Origin: Bilabrum cf. latius
Taxonomy: Eukaryota; Bigyra: Bicosoecida; Bigyra; Bicosoecida
Direction of reading: 5' to 3'
Assembly (NCBI GenBank): GCA_965178125.1
Contig: OZ237745.1
Coordinates: forward strand, 62,001 to 126,000
Length of the DNA stretch: 64,000 bases
Of the stretch, positions 1 through 11,898 are shown one piece after another; position 1 is the first letter of the stretch, and every line of letters begins with the position of its first letter. Under the pieces are notes generated by a model, which was given only the letters and a program-made list of their open reading frames with translations, did no database searches and was not told the origin of the DNA. Made by a program: the position numbers and the translations under genes.

Positions 1-19
1 GGCCCAGGCCAGGTCGAAC

Positions 20-2362
20 TCAGCTGCTCGGCGCACAGAGGGCACGCTCGTTTCCAATGGGCCACAAGAAGCTCTCCAGACTGGCGGCCGGGCCCAGCCC
101 GTCTAGCACAGCAGCGAGCACGTGCTGCTCCTGCACTGCTCCCCCACTCGCAGCTGCAGCCGCCCGTGCCCCTGCAGCGGCGGCCCGCAGCACCCGCCGA
201 GCCATCGAATCGCTCCTGGCCCGCAGCTCTAGCAGCCACTCCTCTGCCGGTGCACCACCATGCGATGCACCGCACCGCAGCAGCCACTCCCCCACGGGCC
301 CCCGCCGGTACCCATCGGAGCGGGCCCATGCCACCAACTGGGCCCTGCGGCCAAGGCCAGCGACCGACGTGGCTGCGTGCCAAGTCTGTCCCGGGTGCAC
401 TGCAATGCCGTGCTTCGGCAGCACGATGCACTGGTCTACTCCGTCACCAATCGAAGGACCCCCTGCCGCACCTTCGCCTTGACCAAACTATGTGTATCCC
501 GCGGGGTCGGCCTGCGCAACATCTTGGAGGGGTCGAGAGGACGCGTGTTCCCTGGTTCCGGAGAACACCAGAGTACCCGGAGGCGGGCCCACGCCTCTGG
601 CAGACCTCCAGCCCTCGACCTCCCTCTCCTCTCCTTGGCTTTGGCCTTCCCCTGGCCCGCCCTGCCTCTCGAGACATGCGTTCAAAGTGATCTCGCTCTC
701 GTCCATGTGTCGGGAGAGAGAAGAGACGCCGTCCGGCTCGGGCCCGTCCCACAGCCTGGGACTGAGCATGGGTCCGGGGGAGCGGACCCCACCGTCGGAC
801 AATATGTCCGTTGAGTTACCGTCCTCCCAGGCGCGCCGCTGCTTACGGTAGGCCACGGTGAACACATGCCAGTCGTCCACCGCACCGCCATCCCACTCGG
901 GCAACGAAAGCCCGAAGGACAGCCTCCAGCGGCCTCTGACCATAGCTTGCGCCCACTGCCGCAGCCCGATCTCTGCGAGCACGACGCCCTGGCGATTCAT
1001 CGAGTTCGGCCGCGTGAGATTGAGCCCCACTGAAGCGACGTCCAGCTCCGTCTCCTCAGGCGACCCATGTACGTCTGTCTGCAGCAATGCACCCCGGACC
1101 GCTGGTCCGACTGCGCGGAGCGCGAGGCAGACCCCCCGCATGGTTCCGCTCTTTGGCGCCGCGCACTCGTCACGCAGGATGCCATTAAGGTCCCTGGCTG
1201 CCTACGCAGCACCATGCAGTGCATCCAGCTCGAGCGGGTCCAGCAGCTGCGATGCAGGCAGGACAGGTGCCCTCATTCCACTCCCCGGCCGCGAGCTGTC
1301 CGTGGTACCTTCGCCGGCAGGTACTGCATCGCTCGCTTGGATGGATAGTGTTGGTTTGCACGGGACCTGCACTGGACGGCGCGCACTGTCGCGCTCGTGC
1401 TCACCCTGCTGCAGGTGCTCAATGGCGCCGGCTCTGCTCCGTCTCCAGTCGTCGGGACTCATCGCACTGCCAGGGAGGACTGCCTCTGCCTCTTCCGGAA
1501 GAATTGGGGGGAGATCACTGAACTCACTGCTGCTTTTGTGCCGCTCTGAGTTTCTTTCTGATCGTTCTCCTTGTTCGGCTGCTTGCAGCATGGCGAGGGT
1601 CTGCAGTCCCGTTGCAAGCGAGCACGCTGCCGCTCTCGCTGGTGATCGGTTCTAGTCTCTGCAACCGGGGCTCTCTGCCAATCGATGAGGTACACCACTT
1701 GTGTTGGCAGTGGTGCCTGCGGTGGTGCTGCACCCGCACTCCTCGGACAGCTGAAGGCCCACGGCAGAGCGGACTGCAATGGGGAGCTAGCGCGATAACA
1801 AACCAAAGCGCCACTCAAGCTCTCGCTCTGCGATGCTTCTAGCTTGTGCTATTGATGAGTGCGTGCTCTCAACTGATCTAATGCTTGCAAGCGATTGCAC
1901 TTCATCAGCAAGCGTTGCTGTTGACTGCAGTCCTGCAGTTGCATGAGGCTGTTCGCAGGATTGAACTACCTGCAAATGCGCCTCAACCTAGTCTTCACAT
2001 GAAAATACAATCCTGTGGACTCCTACTCGGCATGGAAAAGTGGCCTCCGTTGAGCAATTTGAAGCGACACGTTGCAAGCAAGTGCTCCTTCCTCCGGGCG
2101 CAATCAGCGTTTCTTCCTTTAGCCTATACGGGGTGGGCGGAACGTCAAAATCCCAGGGAGACTGAAGAACCTGCCCTGAAGTTGAATCGGAAAAGCGTTG
2201 TATATGGTCCGAAACAACTACCTCAGCGTCTCCTGTGCTGCAGAAACCAGCCGTCGACATCGCATGAATCGCAGGAAGATCTGGCTCAAGAGGCCGATTG
2301 GACAGACTAGGCTGCATTGCAGCAACAAAGATCAATATCAGCTCTGCTGTGGTTGCTGACAT
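20..2362 (-). CDS. 2OG-Fe(II) oxygenase, OGFOD2-like (prolyl-hydroxylase fold)
   Basis: A single open frame of 781 codons from ATG 2362 to TGA 20-22, continuous only if UAG is sense. In-frame UAGs lie at 488, 1202, 1652, 1787 and 1988. The C-terminal 330 residues fit the OGFOD2/P4Hc group: an RPNSMN motif and G-V-V-L-A-E-I-G-L, then the iron-binding HMD (about residue 550) inside HMDESEITLNACL, the distal WHAA histidine (about 657), and the oxoglutarate-binding Arg in RRAQLVAW. The family couples 2-oxoglutarate decarboxylation to substrate hydroxylation; the substrate is unknown. The N-terminal 380 residues are lower in GC, Ser/Gln-rich and unrecognised. An in-frame UAA lies just upstream of the start. 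An unseen 5' exon is possible. The frame ends 20 bases from the window edge. Confidence 0.72.
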
Positions 2363-3303
2363 AGGTAGTTGTGTAATCAGCACAGCGCTCTATTAATCTT
2401 GATGTTCGCGGACTGAAGACCGGAACCCCTTTGCGCCACAGGATTCCGAATCGTGGGTGAATGTGAACAAACCAAAAGGATCAAAGCGCTTCCTCGCTTG
2501 TTTCACTGCCGAGCTAGAGCTCGGCTGTCATCAATGCACGTGTCCATGCTTCAGTCCATCCCTGCACTTGGGTATGCATCACAATGCCAACTCAGGTCAC
2601 TCCAGGTTCGCTGCACCGAATCGCGCCCCCTCCGCACCCGCACATCCCGCCGTCCTGCTCAAGGAACACAAACGGGGCCGGGCCGCCCACTGCCAACTGG
2701 TCTTCTCTTCTGTCCGCCAGGCCACCGCCCTTGCCTTGCTTTCAGCCCCCTCGGGGTGCGCAGGCCTGTCATCCGTCACCGCTGACGAACAAGCAGACAC
2801 CACACACTCCCGCAGGGACTCAAGGCTAGGCACGGGCGCGCCAGCCCCCGGGGGACGGACGGCATGAGAAGAAATGCACAAAAACATCATTCCAGTCGCG
2901 CAGTGCGCGCTAGGGCTGGCTGCTCGCCTGCTAGCTATCAGGAACCCCGTCTTCTCGTTCCACCCCGTGCATGCAAGCACGCATGCGTGCTTGCATGGGA
3001 AAGAAAGAAAAGAGAGGACGAGTTCCCATGATGCCTCCACCGCCGCTCCCACGTCAGCGCGCGGTGGAGGGTAGCAGGCTGCGGCCGCCGCGATCGGCTA
3101 CACGCGTCCAACAAATGCGCGCGTGAAGCTACAGCTGGACATGGCCCGCTCCTGTGCGTCTTTGATCCTCGTCCCCTTAACTACCTCTTAGACTTGCGAG
3201 ACCAAGAGGGAGTGGGGGAGGGGGAGCTCAGCGCACAGGGAGTCGGCGACACAACCGCCGGTTCCGCTGCGGACCTCCGCACGGCCCTCGCGGCACCGCG
3301 CGA
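2363..3303. other. Intergenic stretch, no gene recognised
   Basis: This 941-base gap lies between the start of the oxygenase and the stop of the RRM gene. Both are on the minus strand, so it should hold the RRM gene's 3' UTR and the oxygenase promoter. Open frames here show no recognisable motif. The only structure seen is the perfect palindrome at 2970-2997 and a purine-rich run near 3001-3017. Confidence 0.5.
2970..2997. repeat. 28-bp perfect palindrome
   Basis: The 28 bases from C2970 to G2997 equal their own reverse complement, centred on GCATGC, with no spacer. The palindrome lies in the 3' flank of the RRM gene. It could form a hairpin in RNA or a cruciform in DNA, or bind a dimeric factor. 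No other copy was noticed in the window. Confidence 0.85.
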
Positions 3304-4884
3304 TCACTCCTCGCGGGGGCCATCGCGGCGGCGGCGCCGGTAGATGGCGTCGTCGGGCACGGTGGACTTCTCCACGATGATGGCGTCGCCCGCCACCTCG
3401 GTGCCGTTCTTGGCCAGCGCGGCGCCGGCAGCGGCCTCGGAGCCGAACAGCACGTAGCCGTAGCGGCCGCGCAGCACCACCTCCTCGACGCCAGCGCCGA
3501 AGATGGCCCTCACGTCGTCCTCGGTGAACTCCTTGGGGATGTGCCCCACGAACACGCGGGCGGGGTTGGCGGGCTCGTCGCTGCGCGCGGCGGGGCGGCG
3601 GCGGCGGCGGCCGGACCTGCGGCCCTTGGCGGCGGACTCGGGCAGGGAGCTCTTGGCAACCTCAACCACGCGACCTGCGATCTTCTCGCCCGAGTAGGCG
3701 AGCGCCTCATCGGCCTTGGCGGGGGATGTCATGAGCACGAGGGCGAACCGGCCGCGGAGGCGCATGCTCTCCACGTTCTCCGCGCCGAAGAATGCGAGCA
3801 CGTCGTCCTTGGTGACCTCCTTGTCGATGCCGCCCACCCACAGGCGAGCCGGGTTCGGGGGGTCCGTGGCCTTCTCGCGGGGCTCGCGGGGGGCGGAGCG
3901 GGCGCCGCCCTTGGAGCCTCCACCGGCGGCCCTCTTGCGCCTGCGGCGGGGCCGCTTGGGCATGTCAGCCTCCTTGGTGACGGTGACCTTGTTGCCGCCC
4001 ATGTCGGAGCCGTCCTGAGCGAGGGCAGCGTCCACGGAAGCGACAGACTCGAACGTGACGAAGCCGTGGGTGCCGGAGCGAATCACGCGCGAATCAGTCA
4101 CGGTTCCGCAGCTGGCGAAGTGCGCCGCCAGCTCGTCGTCGGTCGTGCCCTCGGGGAAGTTCTCGACGTAGATGCGGCACTCGTTGGGCTCGCGGCGGGG
4201 CAGGCTGCCCCTGGGAGGGCGCTGGTCGGTCACCTCGATCTTGGCGCCGTTCAGGTCGGCACCGTTCAGGCCGACAGCGGCGGGCAGCGAAGCCTCGCTC
4301 TCGAACACCACCAGTCCCTTGCTGCGAACAAAGATTCAATGAAAAACTGGAAAAGATATGCTTTCGGGTTGGTGCACGCGGCAGGGTCTCCACGAATTGG
4401 TCGGCCGGGAACGCAAGGATCGCGGGAACACGTTGGTTTCCTTCTTCGAGACATCGCGGACTCCAGAGCGTACAAACAACCTTCCAAGCCACGTCATTGA
4501 AATATCCAAATATATCTACGGCCAAATCGGCAAAGTCTGGGGCAGATGGGTTCCTCTGCCGACTGCTGGGACAGAGAGAGCAACGCGCCACTTGGCGCTC
4601 CATCAACGCCCCCGACGAGCTTTCCACCTCGTCCGCTCGTGTACGGGCATGGTCGCCCCCAAACTAGGGCAATTGAATAGTTCCATAAAAAATGACCACA
4701 CATGGCGCGTTGAGCCTTTCCAATATGCTCACGTGTTGTCCCTGCGCAGCACGGTGGTGCGCACGATGGAGCCGCAGTCCTTGAACAGCGCACCCAGCTG
4801 CTCCTCGGTGGTCCCAGCGGCCATGTTGTTCACGTAGGCCTTGAACCCGGGGGCGCGATCATCAGCTCCTGCGACGGCGGCCAT
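3304..4884 (-). CDS. Multi-RRM RNA-binding protein (four RRMs)
   Basis: Two exons: 4733-4884 (ATG at 4884) and 3304-4321, separated by a 411-base intron (4322-4732) with a GTGAGC donor and a TTCGCAG acceptor. The splice joins AC|C and restores the RRM1 strand G-L-V-V-F. The product is 389 residues and stops at TGA. RRM1 covers about residues 12-80 and starts KAYVNNMAAGTTEE. RRM2 starts near 98 (CRIYVENFPEGTTDDEL), RRM3 near 207 (ARLWVGGIDKEVTKDD) and RRM4 near 303 (ARVFVGHIPKEFTEDD). Basic linkers rich in Arg/Lys/Gly separate the RRMs. The RNP motifs indicate single-stranded RNA binding; the process served (splicing, stability, translation) cannot be told. No UAG codon is used. Confidence 0.85.
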
Positions 4885-5034
4885 GTTTTTCTACTTCTGT
4901 TGGAGGAAAATGAGGAGGATTAGCGGTACACGGTTCTCCACGCTCGATCCGATTAAATTGTCATCCGGCGCCGCGCGTTTCTTGCCGGGTTGCGGAACTT
5001 TGCACAGAAAAGGGAAGTTGAGCCAAGACGCCAT

Positions 5035-7119
5035 TCATTTCGATATCCTTTCGCAAGGAACTCGCACATTTGCAAGTACTGGCAGATGTGTGCTTTGATG
5101 CGCCGAGAGGTAGCCCCCCTCTCCGCGCCGCTCCCTCTCACAGATGGTCGCCCGCACCCTCACGTGCTCCTGTGCCTGACCAAGCACCCAATCACTCACT
5201 AAAGCAGGGTCTTGAGCCCAAGACAGGTAAACACCAGCTCTTGCAGCGGCATTGCGCATACTGGCATGCGTTCTCTCTGTCACACCCCGCAAAACACACT
5301 CTAGCGCAGACACCCCTTCGGGGCCTGCCCGAACCTGCACCGACAATGCCCTCCAGTCGATCCACCCGTGCCCCGGCAGCTTCATGGGTCTCCCCAGCAG
5401 TGCCACAGGCACCCCTTGCAGCGCTGCCTCCACAGGCCGGGGGGTCCACGGCATCCACCCCTCGGGTGCAAGGAGAAACCTGGACCTGCGGATCTCCTCC
5501 ACGTAGGCCTGGGCCTGGAACCGAGGAGCGGCCAGGATAGGGCCGCCCAGCCCGCCTCTTTGGTGGCTCTTGACGCATTGCCTGCCCTTGAATCGCGCCC
5601 CCTCGTGTCCTCTGCTCTTTGACAATCCCCATCCCCATCCCCATCCCCACCCGCCTGCTGCCTGTTCCTCGGCCCCATCCATGGCCAGAAGCCGCTTCCA
5701 GGCCTCTGCCTGCGACTGCAACTCATGCTAAGCGCCTCCCGACTCCCACGCAATCGAAGGAAGGTCAATCTTGCGCCTGCTTCGCCCATCGCCGTACACG
5801 GTCACCAGAGCCTGCCTCGCTCCCCCTGAGTACTGCCGGTCGTTCATGACGCCACCTGCGAACAGCGCCAGCTGCTTGTACGAAGCAGACGTCAAATCTT
5901 TGCCTCGCACTCCATTGTAGCCAAACGGAGCATTGTCTGGAAACCCCGCGGCCAGGTTCCGGGCCTGTCCCACATAGTACGGCATGATTACATCAAGGGG
6001 GTCCCAGGGCCAGCCCACCTTGCTCTCTCGCTCTCGCCCGGGGTAGCCGTTGTAGTTGGGTAGTGTGTGCTTTGACTCAAGCATGTTTATTTGCTCTTGC
6101 GCTCGCTCTCGATCTGGCTCTGTCCCTGACCCCGATCCCCCGTGGTGGGCCCCATCTACGTCTCTGCGGCCAGTGGCATCCCCGCTGCCGCCATCTTCTC
6201 CTCCTTTTCTCTTTGGGCTTGGAAGCAGCCCGCCGACCTGAACGAAAACCATCCTTCCGAAGTGCTACGAGTGCGAGCGCCGGTCGTCGAGCAGCGCCGC
6301 ACCCGCACCGTGTCCGAATGCCATCACGTGGTCTGACCCCTGGCGCCTATCCCACTGCGGAGTGTTCCGAATGCGCTGCAGCAATGGCCCCAAGACCGCG
6401 TCCCAGACCTACTCTCCACACCTGTACACGCTTGGTGGCACTTGCTTCTAGCCGCTGGTCGTGGCGAGGTCTAGGCAAGAGTGGGCCAGGCAGGTGACTG
6501 GAGTGGGGATTAGAAACATAGTGGCCTCACTTGCATTGAGTGTGATTCGCGACGATCGCACGGCCATTGCAGCCAGCAGAAGCTCAGAAGAGAACATGGA
6601 GCGGTAGCGCGGTACGGAGCCGTCGGGAGTGTCTTCAGAGGAGCGGCAACCCGGTGCCGCACCACCAGTGGAGCCAGAATCAGTGCAAATCCCAGCCCGA
6701 GCCCAGGGATTACAGATGCCAAACTTATCCTGTGACGCGTTTCCAAAGATGTGGACTCCCTTGAACGACCCAGAGGGCCACCCGTACACGTACAGCTTCG
6801 CCGCTGCATCTGCCTCTAGGGACGGCGGAGATCGCATGAAGACCGGAGCGAGCGGACTAGCAAGATGACTGCTGTCATTTTCCTTGCTACACTGTTGCTT
6901 GACTCGACCAGCCTCACAGGCTAGGTCTGGGTGGTTTGCCAGCTACAGCGAGGTTGTCATCGATCGCTCTGCACCGCCTCGAGTGAGCTGCTGATACTGC
7001 AGCGCATAGTTGACCGTAACCATGAAAACTACAGCAATTGCTAAGACAATGGCCAAAAATAATGGCTTCGGCGTCCGATTCTTAGTGTCACAAAAGTCAC
7101 CTTCAGGTGCGGCACACAT
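5035..7119 (-). CDS. Exostosin-family (GT47) glycosyltransferase
   Basis: One exon from ATG 7119 to TGA 5035-5037 (694 residues), read through UAGs at 5728, 6265, 6409, 6448 and 6943. A single hydrophobic segment at about residues 17-38 (LFLAIVLAIAVVFMVTVNYA) marks a type II Golgi membrane protein. The lumenal part begins KLYVYGWPSG, typical of exostosins. It continues with the RIRNTPQWDRRQGSDHVMAF block (G-S-D-H), FAGGV...YSGGARQAL, and the C-terminal signature RSRFLLAPEGWMPWTPR followed by A-A-L-Q-G-V-P-V and W-I-D-W. GT47 enzymes transfer sugars onto glycans from nucleotide-sugar donors; the sugar specificity cannot be assigned. A (WG)n tract, encoded by CCCCAT repeats at 5625-5650, interrupts the C-terminal third. 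Further upstream in-frame codons leave a slightly longer start possible. Confidence 0.75.
5625..5650. repeat. (CCCCAT)n microsatellite inside the GT47 gene
   Basis: A short tandem run of the hexamer CCCCAT. It encodes alternating Trp-Gly on the minus strand within the exostosin-like gene. The length stays in frame. Confidence 0.8.
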
Positions 7120-7369
7120 ATGTCCGAGTCGAACGGTCACCCCGGGCCACTGCTAGTGCCACAGTGGCCGCTGATTATAGATTTTCTCGACTTATCTGGG
7201 CGTGGCCCTCGTCTGGTGCCATGAATCAATGGAATTTTAGATATAGCAGTGAATATCCATCCTTGAAAAGTCGTATCGTTACATTCAATCATCATCGTCA
7301 CCTTCGAGATCTCGCATCGGACCCTCGTCCAACACTTAATCTCTGTGGCACTCATCGAGACTCCCGAGT

Positions 7370-8950
7370 TCACTCAGGATGATCCAGAAGCACCTATACC
7401 CCGCCGTGGTGGGGTTGTGCTGCAGCTGGAGCTCCTGGATCCTCGGGCTCGATCTCTTGAGGAGGTGCTTCGCCAGGGTCAGCAGCTGCGACTGCTCCTC
7501 CCCGGATTCCGCCCTGCAGGTTGAGTGCGACCGGCAATTCTTCCTGCTGCTGGTCGGCTTCAGCTTCGGTCTGTTCAACGACTGCTGCGAGTGCTGCGGC
7601 CTCTGCCGCCTCACCTGCCGCTGCCACTGCTGCTGCTTCCTGTTGCTGTTCCGCTCTCTCTGCGTCCTCCCTCCTCTTCTCCTCCTCGGCAATGGCACGG
7701 CGCGTAGTAACCAGCTGAACATGTTTGTAATAATCGTTCATGTACTTCGCCCGTGTCGTTGCCAAACTCATCGTGATGCGCCTGGCCCACGTCCTGACCT
7801 GTGCGTCCACGCTCTTGCTCTGCTCTGGCCCAACTCGCTCTCGCCTGATCCTCGCCAGCTCCTCTAAGACCTTCCATGCGCCGGTTCCTAGTTTCCCGGT
7901 GTGTAGAACGACGAAGTCCCGGAAAATGTACCTCCCCGGGTATTTCAGGTGTTTGCAGACCTTCTCGCTGGGCGCGTTGCCTCCCACCGGCACCTGTCCC
8001 GCGATCAGCCTCGTCTAGTCCTTGGGTTGGTAGTACATCTGCAGCTTCACCTACGCCCCTGCGTATAGTGCGCTCTCGTTCTGCCAGTCTGACCCCGACC
8101 GCTTGCCTGGTCCCCTCGTTTCGTCGAAAATGTGGCGTGCATACTTGCCCGTGTGTGCTTGTGCCACAAGCACGTCGACGACTACGTTGGTGCCATCCTT
8201 CCTTGTGTAGATCGCGTCCGCGTACCTACCTCTCTCCTTGAACAGCCCTTCTTGCCCCAAATCAGCCTCTTCATCTTGTCCAAGGTGTACCTGAGGGCCC
8301 AGTCTGCCACCTCCAGCAGGGGGGCACTGTGTAGGCCAAAGGAGGGAGCCCGCTGCTCAACCTCTCCGTCTCTCGCCGGCTCGACCAGGGAGTCGAGAGA
8401 GTTCAGGTATGGTAGGTCATACTTCTTCCCCATGCTGAACAGACCCGCCACGACGTCCAGGCACATTCCTGAAAACATCGCGAGTCTGATCAGCAGTGGG
8501 GGTACCAGACCTATGTCCAGGCCACCTTGCGCCTGAGACGAATTTCTTGCCTGCTTGGCAATGGCGATTCTGAGCTAATCGTCCAGTTTCTCGAGCATTG
8601 TCGAGTTGAAATTGGAAGCGTAGTCGCCGATCACTTGGGACAAACGCTCCAACTTGGCAAACGTGCCGCTGCCCGTGAGGCCCAGCGTGGTGCCCGACCT
8701 GTGAAGGTGGTCCCACATGGGTTTCACGCAGTCTCGGAACGCTCGGAAAGCCTCGGAGGGTGGCAGCTGCACACAGAACATGCTCAGCTGACAACATCTC
8801 TTGACTCTGTCCTTGACGAAGTCCTCCACGAACTGCCGCTTGTTGGAGATGGGCACCCCAGCCACGACCATCCCGTCGGCTTGGGTGCGTCCCTCCAGCC
8901 GGCCCGCGGCAATCGAGGCATTGACCTGAGTCAGCGCATCTGAGGAGTTC
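7370..8950 (-). mobile_element. Remnant of a LINE-type reverse transcriptase (3' part, frameshifted)
   Basis: The 5' part is read from about 8950 to 8300 in one frame. It contains GVPISNKRQFVEDFVKDRV, then A-F-R-D-C-V-K-P-M-W-D-H and GGLDIGLVPPLLIRLAMFSG. This resembles the region after the palm domain in non-LTR reverse transcriptases (loss-of-position blocks F..V...R.C..P and GGLGL). The frame must then shift, between about 8357 and 8260, to the frame carrying RYADAIYTRKDGTNVVVDVL and running to TGA 7370-7372. UAGs at 7394, 8012, 8051 and 8575 read as Gln. No catalytic YxDD part is present: the copy is truncated at its 5' end against the PP2A gene's 3' flank. The frameshift could be an unrecognised small intron, but no GTGAG/GCAG pair fits. 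Family assignment is from pattern memory only. Confidence 0.42.
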
Positions 8951-9189
8951 GAATATCCTTGGATTAGAAATCTGGTTTAAGATCAAGCCTAACCGAACAA
9001 TGGGTCGCCGCGCAAAGGCCCTGGCAATCTTAGCTGGGTATTCAGGACTAGTACTGGACACCATGAGGTGCTTGAACCCAAAATCTGCTTGTGGACGATG
9101 CGTGCAACAGCAGCTTGAACTGCAAACCGGCCTGTCAGCTAAAAGTGTTACCAGATCGTTCTCGGCGGGAGAACTGGCGCCCTGTGCAA

Positions 9190-11335
9190 TCATTCGTCAT
9201 CTTTCATCTCAGCGCTGCCTTCCCCCGCTGCAGCTGCTGCGGCCGCCTTTGCGCCCTCTGGCGTCACGTCGAGCTCGATGTCCGCGCCCGCAGACCCTAC
9301 CGCCTCCGCCGCCGCCTCCAGCTCCGCCTCCTCGCTCTGCACCTCAGCCCTGGCCCTGCCGTAGCACGCCTGCGCCACCTTCGCGAAGTGCTGCACGTCA
9401 GCGTCCGCATCCCGCGCCAGCTTGGACAGGGCGGGGCCCGCGAGCGCCGCTCCGTCTTCGTCGGAGACCCTGGTCCGGAGGGCGTGCAGCGCCCTGGCGG
9501 CGTTAAACCGCACATTGGCCACCCGATCCTTGGCCAGTTTGACCACGTGCGGCAGCACCGCGTCCCTGCACTGCTCCTCTGGGAGCGCCCTCCCCAGCAG
9601 CGCAAGTGCCCTCAGCCCCGTGAGCCGCAGCAGGTACGACCCCTTGTTCACCTGTGCCTCCAGGCGGGGCACCACGGAGCCGACGGCCCACTCGGGTCCC
9701 AGCACGGTGGCCAGGTGCCTCAGGTTGGCGGCGGCCCTCGCGCGGATGGCCGCCACGTTATCCTCCAGCGCGGCCACGCAAATTCCCGAGAGGTTGTCCT
9801 CGAAGACGCGCCGGCCCAGCTGCCTGGCCAGCAGCGGCATGAAGTCCAGGATTGCCGCTCGCACCCTCCACTTCTTGTCCCCGGCCAGCTCCGTGATGGC
9901 AGGCAGCAGCGACTCGGCCAGGTGCCTCACGTCCACCACCCCCCGCACGGCATCGAGCCGGCTGATCACGTTGAGCCTCACCTGAGACTCGCTGTCCCGC
10001 AGCAGCTGCAGGTACAGGGGCAGCAGATCAGACCGGGTGGTCGCCTCGCCCAGCACAGGGGCCAGCCCGGTCACCGTGGCGCCCAGGGCGGCCCTCACGT
10101 GCTCGCTCGCGTCCTCGGCCAGCTGCTTGGCGCTTGGGAGGACGCCCCGCGCCGCCGCCTCGGCCCCCACCAGCTGTGCCAGCGCGGTCACCTACGAGGC
10201 CGCGGCCGTCCTCACCTCAGCCTCGGCATCCCCGGCCAGCTTGCCGTACGCCTCCAGCAGCTCCCCCCTTGCCGCCTCCGTCCCGAGCGCCCTACTGAGA
10301 GGCGCGAATCCATTGGCCACCGACCAGCGGACCCTCCAGCTGCTGTCCCCGCACAGCTGCACCGCCAGCGGGAGCACCAGCTCCTTGGCCTTGGCCGGCC
10401 CAAGCAGCGCGGCAAGTGACGAGCACGTGTCCACGGCCAGCAGCCGCACGCTGTCTTGCTGGTCCTTGGCCAGCCGGGCCGCGAGCGGGAGCAGCCGGTC
10501 AGACACCGCGTCTGGGCCCGTACCAGCTCCCCCGCTGCCGCTGGACCCCCCGTCCGCCCCCAGCCCGTGCAGCTGCGCCGCCAGAGGCCCCAGGTGCGCC
10601 GCCGCTGCCCTCCTTACCATCGGGGTGTCGTCCCCGCACAGTCTCTCGTACATGCCGAGCAGCTCCTCCCGCCCCGCGGCGGGCAACCTCCGCAGCGCCC
10701 CCGGCAGCAGCGCCGCGGCCGAGATACGAGAGGTGAACCAGTCCCTGGCCACCAGCCGACGCAGCACGGGCAGCACATGCTCCCCAACGGCCCCATCCGG
10801 GATCGCGTCAGAGACCGCCTGGGTGGACGCGACCGCTTGTTCCCTAACGGTGACCTCCTCCACGGTGAGGAGGCGCTCGAGGGGGAGGAGAAGGCCGTGG
10901 GCGTGCTCGGGGCCGCCCACCGAGGGCACCATGCGGCCCAGCTGCTCGGCCATGACCAGCAGGACGTCGTCGTCGTCGTCAGTCATTTCTGCGGGTTAGG
11001 TAGGAAAGGGGTGCGACGTGTGCGGCGGGAGATGTGGGGGTCTGCGCGTGGACACGCTGCCCAAGTGGCAAGCAGCCTGCATGGTGCTCACCAGCCAAGA
11101 AGGGGACCAGCTCCACCCGTGTGCGGTGATGCCCCAATGCTTCTGCTATCTTTGTTATCTGTGACACCGCCTTTGATCGGAGTGTCACATCTTCGTGCCT
11201 AAGCTCGTCTACCAGAAGAGCGATGGGATACAAATCCTCGTCCCCAGCAGCCTGTGCGGCCTAGGCAGCTGGCCCGGGCTGGTCCCCGGGATTTGCTGCT
11301 GACTCAGAGCCAGCAGCACTAGGCTCGTCCGACAT
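9190..11335 (-). CDS. PPP2R1: PP2A scaffold subunit A (PR65), HEAT-repeat protein
   Basis: Exon 1 is 11092-11335 (ATG 11335) and exon 2 is 9190-10988; the 103-base intron has GTGAGC and CCGCAG sites. The join LVPFL-A-E-M-T-D-D-D-D matches the conserved start of PR65 (ELLPFL...DEDEVLL). The product is 680 residues of tandem HEAT repeats (YPIALLVDELRHEDV, VRRLVARDWFTSR, DDTPMVRRAAA, KWRVRAAILDFMPLLA), closing with the usual F-N-A-A-R-A-L repeat. The protein holds the PP2A catalytic and regulatory B subunits. UAG at 11261 lies in the N-terminal tail. UAG at 10192 falls between AAAS and VTALAQ in a HEAT helix, where relatives have a polar residue; it does not truncate the protein. The tail of about 65 residues after the last repeat, rich in Ala/Glu, is longer than usual (typical length about 590). 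Confidence 0.92.
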
Positions 11336-11898
11336 GGCTGCGAGAACATAAGGGCGCTGAGAGCGATTGTGCATCTGATGTATGCAATCGTCTCTTTCCA
11401 TGTTGGGACTGTCTGGCTGCAGTTTCGGGCCCTGACGATTACGTTGCAGCCAAGCTCGCGACCAAACAAGTTAGGGAAATGCACCATAGTCAAACATCAG
11501 TGTACTTGGTTCATCAGAAAGGTGCCTCGACTCGTACTGACCAAGCAGCCGTTGCTCGAATGAACGAGCGCTGCACTTACGCTATGCCATGGCTTGTACG
11601 AAAGAAGTAAACCGTCGCCCAGGTTGAATATCAGATCTAGGCACAATTAAAGGTGCAGATAAGAAAAGCAGCCCAGTTGTCGGGAGACGGTGAGGCCAAT
11701 CCGCTTGCCCTCAAGTTTGGACGTTGTAAGGTGCTGTTGTCAAGTAGTTCCGCTGGCGGCCACATTATATGCGCGGCGCCTGATCGCCCATCGAGACGCC
11801 TCGCTCGTCGAGAATCTGCAGCATCACGAAACCCGCCGATTGGAGCAGAGTGGTGGCTGCGCACTTTGGTGCACATAGTCTAATATTATAAAGCAGTC
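11336..11898. other. Divergent promoter region of PP2A scaffold and MCM6
   Basis: These 563 bases separate the starts of two divergent housekeeping genes, so both promoters should lie here. The sequence is less GC-rich than the flanking exons. No convincing TATA or conserved element was identified and no ORF here has recognisable content. Confidence 0.5.
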
